From an uncultured Alphaproteobacteria bacterium (GTDB lineage Bacteria > Pseudomonadota > Alphaproteobacteria > RF32 > CAG-239), in NCBI GenBank assembly GCA_944393665.1, contig CALYAX010000001.1, positions 132,018-196,017 of the forward strand: a stretch of 64,000 nucleotides of DNA, in the 5' to 3' direction. Each line of letters starts with the position of its first letter. Position 1 is the stretch's first letter. This document shows, one piece after another, positions 22,486-32,288 of this stretch. The notes beneath the pieces were generated by a model. The model was given only the letters and a program-made list of their open reading frames with translations. It had not been told where the DNA came from and did no database searches. Both the position numbers and the translations under genes were made by a program.

Positions 22486-24516
22486 ATGGAAACGGCAATC
22501 TTTGGTTCTGATAATTTGAAAATGCTCCCTAAAGGGTTTAATAAAAAGAAATTTACTGTTACTTATAACGTAACCACCAATCCTAACCTTCAAGAAATTC
22601 AAAACCTTTCCAAAATTCAATGTCTGGGCAAAAAAAACTGGCCCGAAATCGATAAAATCAATTCCTGGATGATTTCCGCCGAAACCAATACCTTTATGAA
22701 ATGGGGCGGCCTGGGCATGATTGCCACCGAGCTGCCGGACTCTTTCAACAACTGTTTCGGCAAAGACGGCCATAAGCTTACGGTGGTGACCCCGATGTAT
22801 CTCGGCGATACCAAAAAGAAAAAAGCCGAGTTGGAGGGCGATGTTTATACCGGTGCCGAGCATGTTGCCGTCAAAGTCAAAAAGATTAAGACCCTGGAGG
22901 TTCCGTTCTGCGGCGAGCGTTCCTCGCTGGTTAAATATAAAGTCGGGGTTTATACCGCCGCGTATCACGGCACCTCGTATCTTCTGCTGAGCAACGAGCG
23001 CTTTTTCAATATTGACCCGCACAGCGACAATCCCACCGCGCAGGACGCCTGTTATGTGATGAACAAATACGGCATTAACGAGGTGGAGCGTTTTGCCTTT
23101 TTCTCAAAATGCGTTTATCTGCTGATTAAAGCCCTGTGCAGCGACGGCATTAAAGGGCTGGACTGTCCCAATGTTCTGATTGCCAACGACTGGCACAGCG
23201 GAGCCCTGTCCGGATTGATGAAATATTTTACGGTGGCGCAGGTGGAGGCCAAAACCATGGCGCCGGAGCTGGCCGACAAGATTAAGGCTATTCCGGTGGT
23301 GCATATTGCCCACCATCTGGGGTATCAGGGCTGGGATTATGACAACACCGCCAAAATTTTAAATTCGCTGTATGAAAATCTGGCGACGATGGTGTTTAAG
23401 AATGCCAAAGCGATTAAAAACTCCAATCCGCGGGCGACCAACACCCTGATTGTGCATGACTGTTATAACCAGGCTTCGGGCAGTTTTTTGACCGCCGACC
23501 GGGTGGTGACGGTTTCCAAAAACTATCTTGAAGAAGTGTCCAAAGAACTGGGGTTCGGGTTTGACTTTCGCGATATTCTCAAAATCCGCAAAGACCACCG
23601 CAACTTTTTCGGAATTGTCAACGGCTATGCCAAAAAGCTGATTTCGCCCAATCCGGAGAAAGTGGAGAGCGTTAACAAATATCTGGGCGGCACCAATTTC
23701 CGTTTCTATGATGAAGACCATCTGGATGTCAAACTGCACAACAAGAAAGAATTTGTGAAGCTGATCTCGCGGATTGCCACCGATGACGAGTACCGCGCCA
23801 AAGTAATTCCGCGGATTGACTGTTATAAGTTTGAAGATATTTCCCGGGAAATGAAAGATCTGGCGAACACGCCGTTTTTGTGTTCCAATAACCGTCTGGT
23901 GGAGCAAAAGGGATATGATATTGCCGCGCAGGCGATTTTGAACCTGTATGAAAAATGGAAGACTTTCCGCCGCGAAACTCCGGTATTTATCATGGGCGGC
24001 GCCGGCGATGTCAAGGTTTATGAGATGCTCGGACGGCTCAAGGATAAAATTGCCGAGACCAGTCCGGACATTGCCAGACGCATTTTTATCACGCGGGGAT
24101 ATTCCAACGAGTTTACCTATGCGATTCAGCTGGCGTCGGACTTTTATCTGATGCCGTCGCGGTTTGAGCCCTGCGGGCTGAACCAAATGGAATCGATGGC
24201 CAAAGGCGTGCTGCCGATTGTGATGTCGACCGGCGGTCTGGTGGATACGGTCGAGGACGGGGTTGACGGTTTCCGCACCGAGGTTTTCTTTACCCAGAAA
24301 CGCCGCGTTTATGGCAATAACCTGACGGCGCAGCGGCTTAAAAATAATGAAAACGCCTATACCGAAACGCTGGAAAAAGCTCTGAGTTTCTTTTACGGCA
24401 ACCGCGACAAACTCAATGAAATGAGCCGGGCGGCCATGCGCAAGGACTTCAGCTGGGATGTTGAGGGCGGTTCGGTTTATAAGTATTTCAACCTGCTGAA
24501 AACCGGCCATTTGTAG
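22486..24516 (+). CDS. glgA: Glycogen/starch synthase, divergent GT5 family
   Basis: 676 aa, longer than the usual 480-aa bacterial GlgA. The ADP-glucose site is KWGGLGMIATELP (about 72-84; canonical KTGGLADV). ANDWHSGAL, a YQGWDY loop, NGYAKKLISP and the C-terminal SRFEPCGLNQMESMAKGVLP and STGGLVDTVEDG motifs (from about residue 556) are the GT5 hallmarks. Insertions of about 100 residues separate the two Rossmann domains. Expected to elongate alpha-1,4-glucan from an NDP-glucose. No other glg gene is adjacent. The start ATG has only a weak ribosome site. Function is firm at family level; donor specificity is open. Confidence 0.85.
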   Translation: METAIFGSDNLKMLPKGFNKKKFTVTYNVTTNPNLQEIQNLSKIQCLGKKNWPEIDKINSWMISAETNTFMKWGGLGMIATELPDSFNNCFGKDGHKLTVVTPMYLGDTKKKKAELEGDVYTGAEHVAVKVKKIKTLEVPFCGERSSLVKYKVGVYTAAYHGTSYLLLSNERFFNIDPHSDNPTAQDACYVMNKYGINEVERFAFFSKCVYLLIKALCSDGIKGLDCPNVLIANDWHSGALSGLMKYFTVAQVEAKTMAPELADKIKAIPVVHIAHHLGYQGWDYDNTAKILNSLYENLATMVFKNAKAIKNSNPRATNTLIVHDCYNQASGSFLTADRVVTVSKNYLEEVSKELGFGFDFRDILKIRKDHRNFFGIVNGYAKKLISPNPEKVESVNKYLGGTNFRFYDEDHLDVKLHNKKEFVKLISRIATDDEYRAKVIPRIDCYKFEDISREMKDLANTPFLCSNNRLVEQKGYDIAAQAILNLYEKWKTFRRETPVFIMGGAGDVKVYEMLGRLKDKIAETSPDIARRIFITRGYSNEFTYAIQLASDFYLMPSRFEPCGLNQMESMAKGVLPIVMSTGGLVDTVEDGVDGFRTEVFFTQKRRVYGNNLTAQRLKNNENAYTETLEKALSFFYGNRDKLNEMSRAAMRKDFSWDVEGGSVYKYFNLLKTGHL

Positions 24517-24535
24517 GCTTTGAAAAAGGTTATAA

Positions 24536-24561
24536 AAAAGCCCCGGTTTTCCGGGGCTTTT
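24536..24561. terminator. Bidirectional terminator between glgA and nrdB
   Basis: AAAAGCCCCGG (24536-24546) with CCGGGGCTTTT (24551-24561), TTTT loop, flanked by A and T runs. The genes on either side are convergent. Confidence 0.92.
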
Positions 24562-24585
24562 GCCGTTTACAGGGGGTGCGGGCGC

Positions 24586-25620
24586 TCAGATTTCGTCCCA
24601 GCCTTCAACAGCGGTGCTCTGGTTATAGGACGAGACATTGGCTTCAAAGAAATTGCCTTTCACGTTTCCCTCGCCGTTGGTGTCCGCCACTTTTTCAAGC
24701 TGTTTATAGGGGTTTTCGTCATAACCCTCATAGAGTGGTTCCAGCCCGATTTCTTTCAGCCGTTTATTGGCGATGAATTTGGTGTATTGTTCAATGGTGG
24801 CGGGTGTGATGCCGATGATCCTGTCGCCGATGATATGATTGCTCCAGGTGATTTCCTGTTCGACCGCTTTGCGGAACATGGCATAAATCTCATCGTCATT
24901 AAAGAAAGTATCATTTTCTTTGCGGATTTCTTTAATCATATTCGCAAAAATAACACAGTGGGTCAGCTCGTCGCGGTTGATGTATTTGATTTCATCGGCG
25001 GTGCCGATCATCAGCGAGCGCGATGCCAGGTTGTAAAAGAAATTAAACCCGTTGTAAAAATAAACCCCCTCAAGCAGAAAGTTGGCGATCAGAACGCGGG
25101 CAAAATTGACATCGTTGCGCTCGTCAATAAACTGCTGGTAAATATCGGCAATATATTTATTGCGTTCCAAAAGTACCGGGTCCTCACGCCATTTGTCGTA
25201 AATGGCAGCGCGTTTTTCGACCGGGATAATGCTTTCGATAATATAAGCATAGCTTTGGGAGTGCACCGCTTCCTGATAGGTCTGAATGGCCAGAATCAGG
25301 TTTACTTCCGGCGCGGTGATGTAGTCGCTGATGTTGGGAAGGTTGTTGGTCTGAATCGAATCCAAAAAGACCAGGAAAGACAAAATGCCGTCATAGGCCT
25401 TTTGCTCATCGGCGGTGAGTTCGTCATACGCCCGTTTGTCGTCAAACAAAGATACTTTTTCGGGAATCCAGAAGTTTTCCATCATCAGGCGGTAGAGTTT
25501 GTTGGCCCACTGGTATTTAACGTTGTTGAGGTTAAACAGGTTGGTGACATTGCCTTTAATCATCCGGCGGTTAATCAGCGTGTCATCGCCGGCGGTGTTA
25601 AACAGTCTTTTTCTTTGCAT
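24586..25620 (-). CDS. nrdB: Ribonucleoside-diphosphate reductase, beta subunit
   Basis: Small, radical-bearing subunit of class I ribonucleotide reductase, 344 aa. Start ATG 25620 has AAGGA upstream; an upstream extension overlapping nrdA is not supported. The di-iron ligand helices are visible as EAVHSQSYAYIIE and RDELTHCVIFANMI. YNLASRS and WSNHIIGDRI are conserved. Cotranscribed with nrdA, 20 nt downstream of it. Confidence 0.94.
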   Translation of the reverse strand: MQRKRLFNTAGDDTLINRRMIKGNVTNLFNLNNVKYQWANKLYRLMMENFWIPEKVSLFDDKRAYDELTADEQKAYDGILSFLVFLDSIQTNNLPNISDYITAPEVNLILAIQTYQEAVHSQSYAYIIESIIPVEKRAAIYDKWREDPVLLERNKYIADIYQQFIDERNDVNFARVLIANFLLEGVYFYNGFNFFYNLASRSLMIGTADEIKYINRDELTHCVIFANMIKEIRKENDTFFNDDEIYAMFRKAVEQEITWSNHIIGDRIIGITPATIEQYTKFIANKRLKEIGLEPLYEGYDENPYKQLEKVADTNGEGNVKGNFFEANVSSYNQSTAVEGWDEI

Positions 25621-25640
25621 GCTTTTATCCTTGGTTGGGG

Positions 25641-27920
25641 TTATCCGGCACAGCTGACGCATTCTTCTTTTTCCAGCGAGGAACCGTCTTTTTGAATCGT
25701 GCGGGTGTAGTAAAGGGTTTTGATGTCCGACTTCCAGGCCTTGAAGATGGTGTCGTATATATCTTTGGCCTTAATGTTGCGGTTGAGGTTATACATCAGC
25801 TCAATCGAAATGCCGGTATCAATCCATTTGTTAATCCGGCTCATAACCTCAATGACGACTTGCTGGCTGATGTTGCGGTTTTCCTGATAGAACCAGAATT
25901 TTTCCTTAATAAACGGCGGGCAGTTGGGAATTGAGCCTTTGCCGTGGGTTTCTACAAAAAATTTGCGGTAAATGGGGAGAACCGAGGCGGTGCACCCCTG
26001 AATCAGCGACGAGCTGGTGTTGGGCGCAATGGCCATCAGCTGGCTGTTGCGGATTCCGTAAGCGGCAAGATCGGCAAAAACCTTATTCCATTCATTGGTC
26101 AGACGGGCATTTTTATTAAACCAAATCTGGTCGTGTCCGAGAATGATTCCCCGGCTCCAATCCGACCCCTGATAAGCCTCAAAACAGCCTTTTTCTTTGG
26201 CGAGGCCGATACTGGCCCGAATGGTGGCAAGGGCGATTTTTTCAAACAGTTCGTCGACATAGCCGGCGCAGTTCAGGTATGGGATATTTCGGGCGGCCAG
26301 ATGGTCGGCCAGGCCCATGGCGCCGACGCCTATGGTCCGGTAGCGGCGGTTATGGAGTTGTCCCTCCAGAATCGGAACTTCGGTAAAATCAATGGCGTTG
26401 TCGAGAATCCGCACCGCCGTCGCGCAGGTGTCCGCCAGTTCTTCGTCGCCCGAGATATTGGCAAGATTAAGCGATACCAGGTTGCAGACGTGGACCAGCC
26501 CGCCCTCGGTTTCGTGGATTATTCTGCCGTTTTCAATCCGCGGCTCGGCAATCCGGGCAGGACGGACATTGCTGTGAGATTCCGTGCAGAGGTTGGTTCC
26601 GACAATCAGGCCGTCGTGTTTATTGGGGTTGTATTTATTGAGGGTGTCCTTAAATGCCAGGTAGGGCATGCCGGTTTCAATCTGCGAGCGCATAATTTTC
26701 TTTAGCAGCTCTTTGGCGGGGTAAAATTTATATAATTCCAGTTTGCCGTCAGCGGCGTCGCGATAAAGGCGGCGGTAGAATTCGGTAAATTCCGAGCCCC
26801 AGAGGTCGGCGATTTCAACGCCGTATTTGGTACGGATTTCGTGCGGGTCGACCATCAGCCAGTTTTCGCCGGCTTCGGCTTTCTGCATAAATAAATCGGG
26901 AATGACTACCTGCGGGAAAATGTCGTAGGCTTTCATGCGCTGGTCGCCGTTTTCAGTCCGAAGTTCCAGAAAATCTTCCATGTCCAGGTGCCACATATCC
27001 AGTGAAACGGTGACGGCGCCTTTGCGTTTGCCCTGCTGGTTGACGGCCACGGCGGTGTCATTGATTATGCGAATCCACGGAATTACGCCGCCGGAAGCAT
27101 TTTTGACGCCTTTAATCCTGGCGCCTTTGCAGCGGACGCGGGAAATATTGACCCCGACCCCGCCGCCGAATTTGGAAATCGCGGAAATCTGATCAAGAAC
27201 ATAGAAAATCGAATCGCGGCTGTCGTCCATCATGGTGATAAAGCAGGAGCTTAAATTGCCGTGAGGCCGGCGCAGATTCATTAAAAACGGCGTCGCCAGC
27301 GAGATTTTGCGGTCAGCCAGTTTGGTGTAGGTGTCTTTAACCTGCGCTAATCGGCGGCCGGCCGGTTCGTTTTGTTCCAGCAGCAAGGCGATGGTCAGGT
27401 ACATCTCCTGCGGCAGTTCGACAATGCAGTCGCCGAATTCGCAGAGGTAGCGCTTGAGCAGCAGGTTGGCGCCGGCGTAGTCATAAACCAAATCATATGC
27501 CGGATTGATGAACTCCGCCGCGGCGCGGATTTCATCGGGCGTATATTTGGATGGGATAATATCGGAGTAAATATGGTTGCTGACGGCAAAATCCAGAAAA
27601 GCGGGATAGTCGTAAGGAACTGTTTTTTTGCTTTTCCGGCTGCGGGCAACCTGTTTATAAAGGTCAAAAATTTTCAGGCGGCCGGCGGCGTTTTTCCAGT
27701 CCGGTTCTTCAACCGAACAGAGGTTGAGCGCAGCCATGGTAACGGCTTTAAATAAGTCGGCGGTGTTCATGCCGTCTTTAAAAAAATCAGGCAGCGTTTC
27801 CAAAACTTTTTGCGAATCGAGTCCGAAACCTGTTGCGGCGCGGTCGAGGACAGCCGCCAATTTAGCCCGGTCATAGGGTTGCAATGAGCCGTTAAACTTG
27901 GTAACTTTTTGATTTTCCAT
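25641..27920 (-). CDS. nrdA: Ribonucleoside-diphosphate reductase, alpha subunit
   Basis: Catalytic subunit of class I RNR, 759 aa. N-terminal ATP-cone (VTKFNGSLQPYDRAKLAAVL, 1-90), then the ten-stranded barrel with NLCTESHSN, GAMGLADHLAARNIPY and ATIRASIGLAKEKG. The C-terminal tail ends in ECVSCAG with the redox Cys pair. The cone plus a predicted NrdR box upstream indicates allosteric and transcriptional control. First gene of nrdAB. Confidence 0.96.
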   Translation of the reverse strand: MENQKVTKFNGSLQPYDRAKLAAVLDRAATGFGLDSQKVLETLPDFFKDGMNTADLFKAVTMAALNLCSVEEPDWKNAAGRLKIFDLYKQVARSRKSKKTVPYDYPAFLDFAVSNHIYSDIIPSKYTPDEIRAAAEFINPAYDLVYDYAGANLLLKRYLCEFGDCIVELPQEMYLTIALLLEQNEPAGRRLAQVKDTYTKLADRKISLATPFLMNLRRPHGNLSSCFITMMDDSRDSIFYVLDQISAISKFGGGVGVNISRVRCKGARIKGVKNASGGVIPWIRIINDTAVAVNQQGKRKGAVTVSLDMWHLDMEDFLELRTENGDQRMKAYDIFPQVVIPDLFMQKAEAGENWLMVDPHEIRTKYGVEIADLWGSEFTEFYRRLYRDAADGKLELYKFYPAKELLKKIMRSQIETGMPYLAFKDTLNKYNPNKHDGLIVGTNLCTESHSNVRPARIAEPRIENGRIIHETEGGLVHVCNLVSLNLANISGDEELADTCATAVRILDNAIDFTEVPILEGQLHNRRYRTIGVGAMGLADHLAARNIPYLNCAGYVDELFEKIALATIRASIGLAKEKGCFEAYQGSDWSRGIILGHDQIWFNKNARLTNEWNKVFADLAAYGIRNSQLMAIAPNTSSSLIQGCTASVLPIYRKFFVETHGKGSIPNCPPFIKEKFWFYQENRNISQQVVIEVMSRINKWIDTGISIELMYNLNRNIKAKDIYDTIFKAWKSDIKTLYYTRTIQKDGSSLEKEECVSCAG

Positions 27921-27973
27921 AAAACTATCCTTGCTTGAAAATTACAACATTCTGTAGATTGTTTTTATGGTGA

Positions 27974-27989
27974 ATACTATATATTGTGT
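27974..27989 (-). promoter_or_regulatory. NrdR box in the nrdAB promoter
   Basis: On the minus strand ACACAATATATAGTAT, close to the NrdR consensus (ACACWATATATWGTGT). It overlaps a TATAGT -10 element with TTTACA 18 nt upstream. A second, expected box at about one helical repeat is only weakly visible. Confidence 0.65.
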
Positions 27990-28113
27990 TAACAAAGTGT
28001 GTAAATGCAAAAAAATTTTTATAAACGACAATTTTACAAGCGGTTGATTTTGGTCATAAAAAATTAAGGGAAGCATGATATAACCGAAAACAGGCAACAA
28101 CCGGGGAAAAGTA

Positions 28114-29412
28114 ATGTTTGAAAAATGGCGCAAAGCCTGGGCGGTTTATTTTGACCGCCGCCAGCTGATTATGACCGGAATGGGATTTTCGAGCGGATTT
28201 CCTTTTCTGTTGGTGGCGTCGACGCTCAGTTTGTGGCTGACGGAAGCGGAAGTTTCACTCAAGACGATAGGTATTTTTTCGCTGGTGCGGGTGCCGTACA
28301 GTTTTAAATGGCTGTGGTCGCCGTTTGTGGACCGGATATCGCTGCCGTTTTTCGGGCGGCTGGGGCGACGCCGGGGCTGGGCAATATTTTCACAGCTGCT
28401 GTTAATGGCGGCTTTGGCGGCGATGGCGGCGGTTAATCCCAAAGAACAGACCGGTTTGTTGATGTTGTTTGCCTTATTTACCGCTTTTGCGTCGGCAACG
28501 CAGGATATTGTGCTGGACGCTTACCGGGTGGAAAGTTTTGCGATTAAGGAGCAGGGAGCGGCTTCGGCGGTTTTTATGATCGGTTACCGGCTGGGAACAA
28601 TATTTTCCGGCGCCGGAGCGTTGGTTCTGGCTACGTTTATGAGCTGGCCGCTGGTGTATCTGCTGATGGCGGCGGGAACATTGATAGGTATGATCACGGT
28701 TCTGGCAGCGCCGGAGCCGCGAGAGGTTGAACTGGCTGTTCCGTTGGCGGGAAATACCCGCTGGGAAAAACTGAAAGCTTTTCTGGTTCGGGCGGTTAAA
28801 ATGCCGTTGGCCGATTTTATCACCCGTCCGCATTGGGTGATGATTTTGTTGCTGGTGATGTTGTACAAACTTTGCGACGCCTATATGGCGCCGATGGCAA
28901 TGCCGTTTTACAGCGATATGGGATTCAGCAAGCTGGAAATCGCCTCGGTTACCAAAATTTACGGAATTGTGGCGACAATTGCCGGCAGTTTGTTTGGCGG
29001 TGTTTTGGTCAGTCGTTACGGGTTGTATAAGAGTTTGATTATCGGGTCAGCGGCGATGGGTTTGACGACGCTGATGTTTTCGGTGCAGTCATTTTACGGC
29101 AATAATATTTATCTGCTGATGGCAACGATTTCTTTGGACAACCTGGCCGGCGGCATGAGCACGACGGCGCTGGTGGCTTATATTTCGGCGCAATGCCATG
29201 CGGCATTTACCGCCACCCAATATGCGCTGTTGTCATCTTTTATGGGACTGCTGCGCGACGCGCTGGCGGCAACTTCCGGACTGGTAGTACAGGCTGCCGG
29301 CTGGGCGTCGTTTTTTGTTTTTTCCACGCTGCTGGCGGTGCCGGGACTAATCCTGGTGATAGCCCTGGCGCGGTTGGAGACTAAACCTTATACGGCAGCA
29401 GAGAATAAATAA
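28114..29412 (+). CDS. ampG: Muropeptide permease AmpG-like MFS transporter
   Basis: 432 aa, 12 predicted membrane segments. The N-terminal signature GFSSGFPFLLVASTLSLWLT is typical of AmpG, as is the loop FKWLWSPFVDRI followed by LGRRRGW. Imports anhydromuropeptides released during peptidoglycan turnover for recycling. Its 3' end overlaps the convergent SDR gene by 32 nt. Confidence 0.88.
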   Translation: MFEKWRKAWAVYFDRRQLIMTGMGFSSGFPFLLVASTLSLWLTEAEVSLKTIGIFSLVRVPYSFKWLWSPFVDRISLPFFGRLGRRRGWAIFSQLLLMAALAAMAAVNPKEQTGLLMLFALFTAFASATQDIVLDAYRVESFAIKEQGAASAVFMIGYRLGTIFSGAGALVLATFMSWPLVYLLMAAGTLIGMITVLAAPEPREVELAVPLAGNTRWEKLKAFLVRAVKMPLADFITRPHWVMILLLVMLYKLCDAYMAPMAMPFYSDMGFSKLEIASVTKIYGIVATIAGSLFGGVLVSRYGLYKSLIIGSAAMGLTTLMFSVQSFYGNNIYLLMATISLDNLAGGMSTTALVAYISAQCHAAFTATQYALLSSFMGLLRDALAATSGLVVQAAGWASFFVFSTLLAVPGLILVIALARLETKPYTAAENK

Positions 29413-30145
29413 ATTCGCTCAGCCGGTTGGGCAGAATTGAGCCAAACCAGGCGGCAAATCTCACCGGCCAGGGAAAGGCTATCAGTCCGACGTTGCGTTC
29501 CAACCGGTAGGCAATAACGGCAGCGGCGTCTTCGGCTTCCATAAAGAAAGGCATGGGACAGGTATTCTGGTCGGTAATCCGGGAGCGGACGAATCCGGGG
29601 CAGATGACGCTGACGTTAATGCCCTCTTTTTTGAGTTCCAGGCGCAGGGCTTCGCCGTAAGCTTTAACGCAAGCTTTGCTGGCGCTGTATGAGGGGCAGG
29701 TCATCAAGCCGTGGTATCCGGCTATTGAGCTGGTTATGGCAATGGTGCGAACACTGCCGCGGCGTTCCGGTTTTTGAAAAATTTCCACTGCGGGGAGAAT
29801 AGTGTTGAGCACCCCGTTCACATTCACGTTAAAAGTATTGTAAATTGAATCTGCGGTTTCCTGCAGGGTTGCCACGCCGGCATTGGCATGAACCAGATTT
29901 AAGGGGGCGATTTTTTCGCAGCCGCGAATCCATTCCGCCACAGCCTCGCGGTCGGTGACGTTTAAAACTTTAGCGTAGACGACGGCGCCGGAGAGCCGGC
30001 AGCGTTCGGCGACCTCGTTCAGGCGCTGTTCGTTGCGGCCGCAGAGGAACAGGTTTTGCGCACCGCGGGAGGCATAATGCAAAGCCAAGGCCTCACCGAT
30101 GCCGCTGGAAGCGCCGGTAATGAGAATATTGGAAAATCGGGACAT
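29381..30145 (-). CDS. Short-chain dehydrogenase/reductase
   Basis: 254 aa classical SDR. NAD(P) site TGASSGIGEALALHYASRGA (8-27), NAG as HANAGVA, catalytic Ser in ITSSIAGYHGL and Tyr-x3-Lys in YSASKACVK. C-terminal hydrophobic residues FPWPVRFAAWFGSILPNRL suggest membrane association. Substrate unknown. Convergent overlap with ampG. Confidence 0.88.
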   Translation of the reverse strand: MSRFSNILITGASSGIGEALALHYASRGAQNLFLCGRNEQRLNEVAERCRLSGAVVYAKVLNVTDREAVAEWIRGCEKIAPLNLVHANAGVATLQETADSIYNTFNVNVNGVLNTILPAVEIFQKPERRGSVRTIAITSSIAGYHGLMTCPSYSASKACVKAYGEALRLELKKEGINVSVICPGFVRSRITDQNTCPMPFFMEAEDAAAVIAYRLERNVGLIAFPWPVRFAAWFGSILPNRLSEFIYSLLPYKV

Positions 30146-30221
30146 TTTTAACTCCGTGGTAAAAACTTCTTAATCTTTTGCTTATATGATATACGAAAAA
30201 GTTTTAAAGGGGAGCTAAAAA

Positions 30222-31127
30222 GTGAATCTATCCAGTATGACCGGTTTTGCGCGTGTGGGCGGCAGCGCGGAAATTGACGGCGCCGCTTATGCCTGGAACT
30301 GGGAAATTAAAAGCGTCAACGGCAAGGCGCTGGACCTGAAATTCAAACTGCCCCCGGAATGGGATGATAAAGGGGCGGAGCTGAAAAACACGTCGGCGAA
30401 ATTTTTCAGCCGCGGCAATATCAGTATCGCTTTGACGGTAGATAATCCTTTGGAAACGGCAGCCGTTAAAATAAATATGCCGTTGCTTGAGAAGCTGGCG
30501 GAAGCCGCAATCAGTCTGTATCAGAAACATTCCGAGGTTTTGGCCAAGCCGAACGCAGCCGAACTGATGGCTTTGAAAGGCGTGGTGGAAAGCGGTGACA
30601 ATCTGCTTGATGAGGAAAAACGCGAAGAGCTGTGGCGGAAGATTTCAGCTGATTTTGAAAAAGGCTGCGCCCTGCTGCAACAGGACCGCCGCAACGAAGG
30701 AACCAAAATTCAAACGGCTCTCGGAGAAATTTTGGTTAATATAAGCGCAACCGTTGCCCGAATTGACGAGATGGCGGGACAACTTCCGCAACAAATGAAA
30801 AGACGGCTGGAAGAACAGATTTGCCAATGGCTGGAACCAGGCAATTCCCTCAGCGACGAACGGCTGGCCCAAGAAGCGGTTTTGTATATTACCCGTGCCG
30901 ATATCCGTGAGGAAGCCGACCGTCTGAAAGCCCATGTCAAAACGGCAGGGGAGCTGCTGAAAAGTTCCGAGGCGGTGGGACGACGGCTGGACTTTTTGTG
31001 CCAGGAGCTCAACCGCGAAGCCAATACAACCTGTTCCAAATCCTGCGATACGGCGCTGACTAATCTGGGAATTAGTTTGAAAGCTTTAATTGAACAGTTT
31101 CGTGAACAAATACAAAATATCGAATAA
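30222..31127 (+). CDS. yicC: YicC family endoribonuclease
   Basis: 301 aa, usual length. N-terminal SSMTGFARVGG and C-terminal VGRRLDFLCQELNREANTTCSKS are the family signatures. YicC proteins act as endoribonucleases in RNA turnover in E. coli. The GTG start at 30222 has AGGGGAG 7 nt upstream. Followed closely by gmk, a widely conserved pair. Confidence 0.94.
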   Translation: MNLSSMTGFARVGGSAEIDGAAYAWNWEIKSVNGKALDLKFKLPPEWDDKGAELKNTSAKFFSRGNISIALTVDNPLETAAVKINMPLLEKLAEAAISLYQKHSEVLAKPNAAELMALKGVVESGDNLLDEEKREELWRKISADFEKGCALLQQDRRNEGTKIQTALGEILVNISATVARIDEMAGQLPQQMKRRLEEQICQWLEPGNSLSDERLAQEAVLYITRADIREEADRLKAHVKTAGELLKSSEAVGRRLDFLCQELNREANTTCSKSCDTALTNLGISLKALIEQFREQIQNIE

Positions 31128-31138
31128 GGGGAAAAGTT

Positions 31139-31807
31139 ATGTTAGATGAAATTATCGAGCGTTTAAAAAAAGTTCGCAAAGGGGCAATGTTTACTATTGA
31201 AGCTCCTTCAGGCACGGGTAAAAATACCGTTATCAATGAGATTTTGAAGAATGATCCCAACATCAAATTTTCTGTTTCGGTGACAACGCGCAAACCGCGC
31301 GAGGGCGAAGTCGACGGCGTGGATTATTATTTCGTTACCGATGAGCAGTACGATGAGTTTATGGCACAGGACGCTTTTTATGAGCATGTTGATTCCCAGT
31401 ACGGGCCCCGCTACGGCACGCTGCGGTCGGAAGTCGACAGTTTTATCAATGTGGGCCAAGATGTCATTTTTGATATGGACTGGGCGGGTGCACGCCAGAT
31501 GCGCGAAAAAGCCGGCGATGATGTGGTAACGATTTATCTTTTGCCTCCGTCAATAAAGGAATTACGCCAGCGTCTGATTAACCGCGGCACCGACAGTATG
31601 GAAGTGATTGAGCAGCGTATGGGGATTATTTATGAAAAAATCAAACATTGGGACGAGTTTGACTATGTGATTGTCAATGTTGATTTAAAAGAGACAGTTA
31701 CCAAAATTCAGAAAATTATTTCCGGCGAACGCATGAAACGGGTTCGCCAGGTAGGGCTGAAAGGTTTTGTTCACGAGCTGATAAAGGAAGCGCAGGAAAA
31801 TGAGTGA
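31139..31807 (+). CDS. gmk: Guanylate kinase
   Basis: Phosphorylates GMP to GDP, 222 aa. P-loop EAPSGTGKNTVINEI, GMP-binding SVSVTTRKPREGEVDGVDYYF and FIDWDG-like VIFDMDWAGARQM. Overlaps the following nudix gene by 8 nt. Confidence 0.95.
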   Translation: MLDEIIERLKKVRKGAMFTIEAPSGTGKNTVINEILKNDPNIKFSVSVTTRKPREGEVDGVDYYFVTDEQYDEFMAQDAFYEHVDSQYGPRYGTLRSEVDSFINVGQDVIFDMDWAGARQMREKAGDDVVTIYLLPPSIKELRQRLINRGTDSMEVIEQRMGIIYEKIKHWDEFDYVIVNVDLKETVTKIQKIISGERMKRVRQVGLKGFVHELIKEAQENE

Positions 31808-32288
31808 GGCTTTTTACGACCGCTTCGGCAAAAAGCATTATCCCGACGACGGGCAGGCTTTTCCCCGGCGGGCTGCTTATGCCGTGGTGGTTCGTGAAAG
31901 CAAAGTCCTGCTGACGGCCAAACCGCGCGGCGATTGCTGGGAATTCCCCGGCGGAGGAATTGACCGTTGCGACGATGTCCGTTCCTGTCTGTATCGCGAG
32001 CTGTTTGAAGAAAGCGGTTATGATATTGAGCTGGGCCGCGGCGAGCAGGAAGTCCGCCAGACAATAAATTTCTTTGCAGATTATATCCGCCCGGCCGGAG
32101 AATTTTGGCACTATGACCAAATATTTCGCCTTTACGACGGAAGACAGTACGGATTTGAACTGAAAGAAGGAATTTGGAAAACGCCGGAAAACGGTTCGGC
32201 GCGCTGGGCAGACTTGGATATGCTGCGATCGGGCAATATCCCGGTCAATTATTGCCACAGGCGGGCGTTTGAGAAATTTAACTTTTAA
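31800..32288 (+). CDS. NUDIX hydrolase
   Basis: 162 aa. The nudix box reads GGIDRCDDVRSCLYRELFEE followed by SGY. The core REx2EE is intact, while the first conserved Glu of the box is Asp. Substrate cannot be told; (d)NTP-type sanitation or nucleotide-sugar cleavage are possible. Translationally coupled to gmk. Its last 11 nt overlap the convergent Sel1-like gene. Confidence 0.82.
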   Translation: MSEAFYDRFGKKHYPDDGQAFPRRAAYAVVVRESKVLLTAKPRGDCWEFPGGGIDRCDDVRSCLYRELFEESGYDIELGRGEQEVRQTINFFADYIRPAGEFWHYDQIFRLYDGRQYGFELKEGIWKTPENGSARWADLDMLRSGNIPVNYCHRRAFEKFNF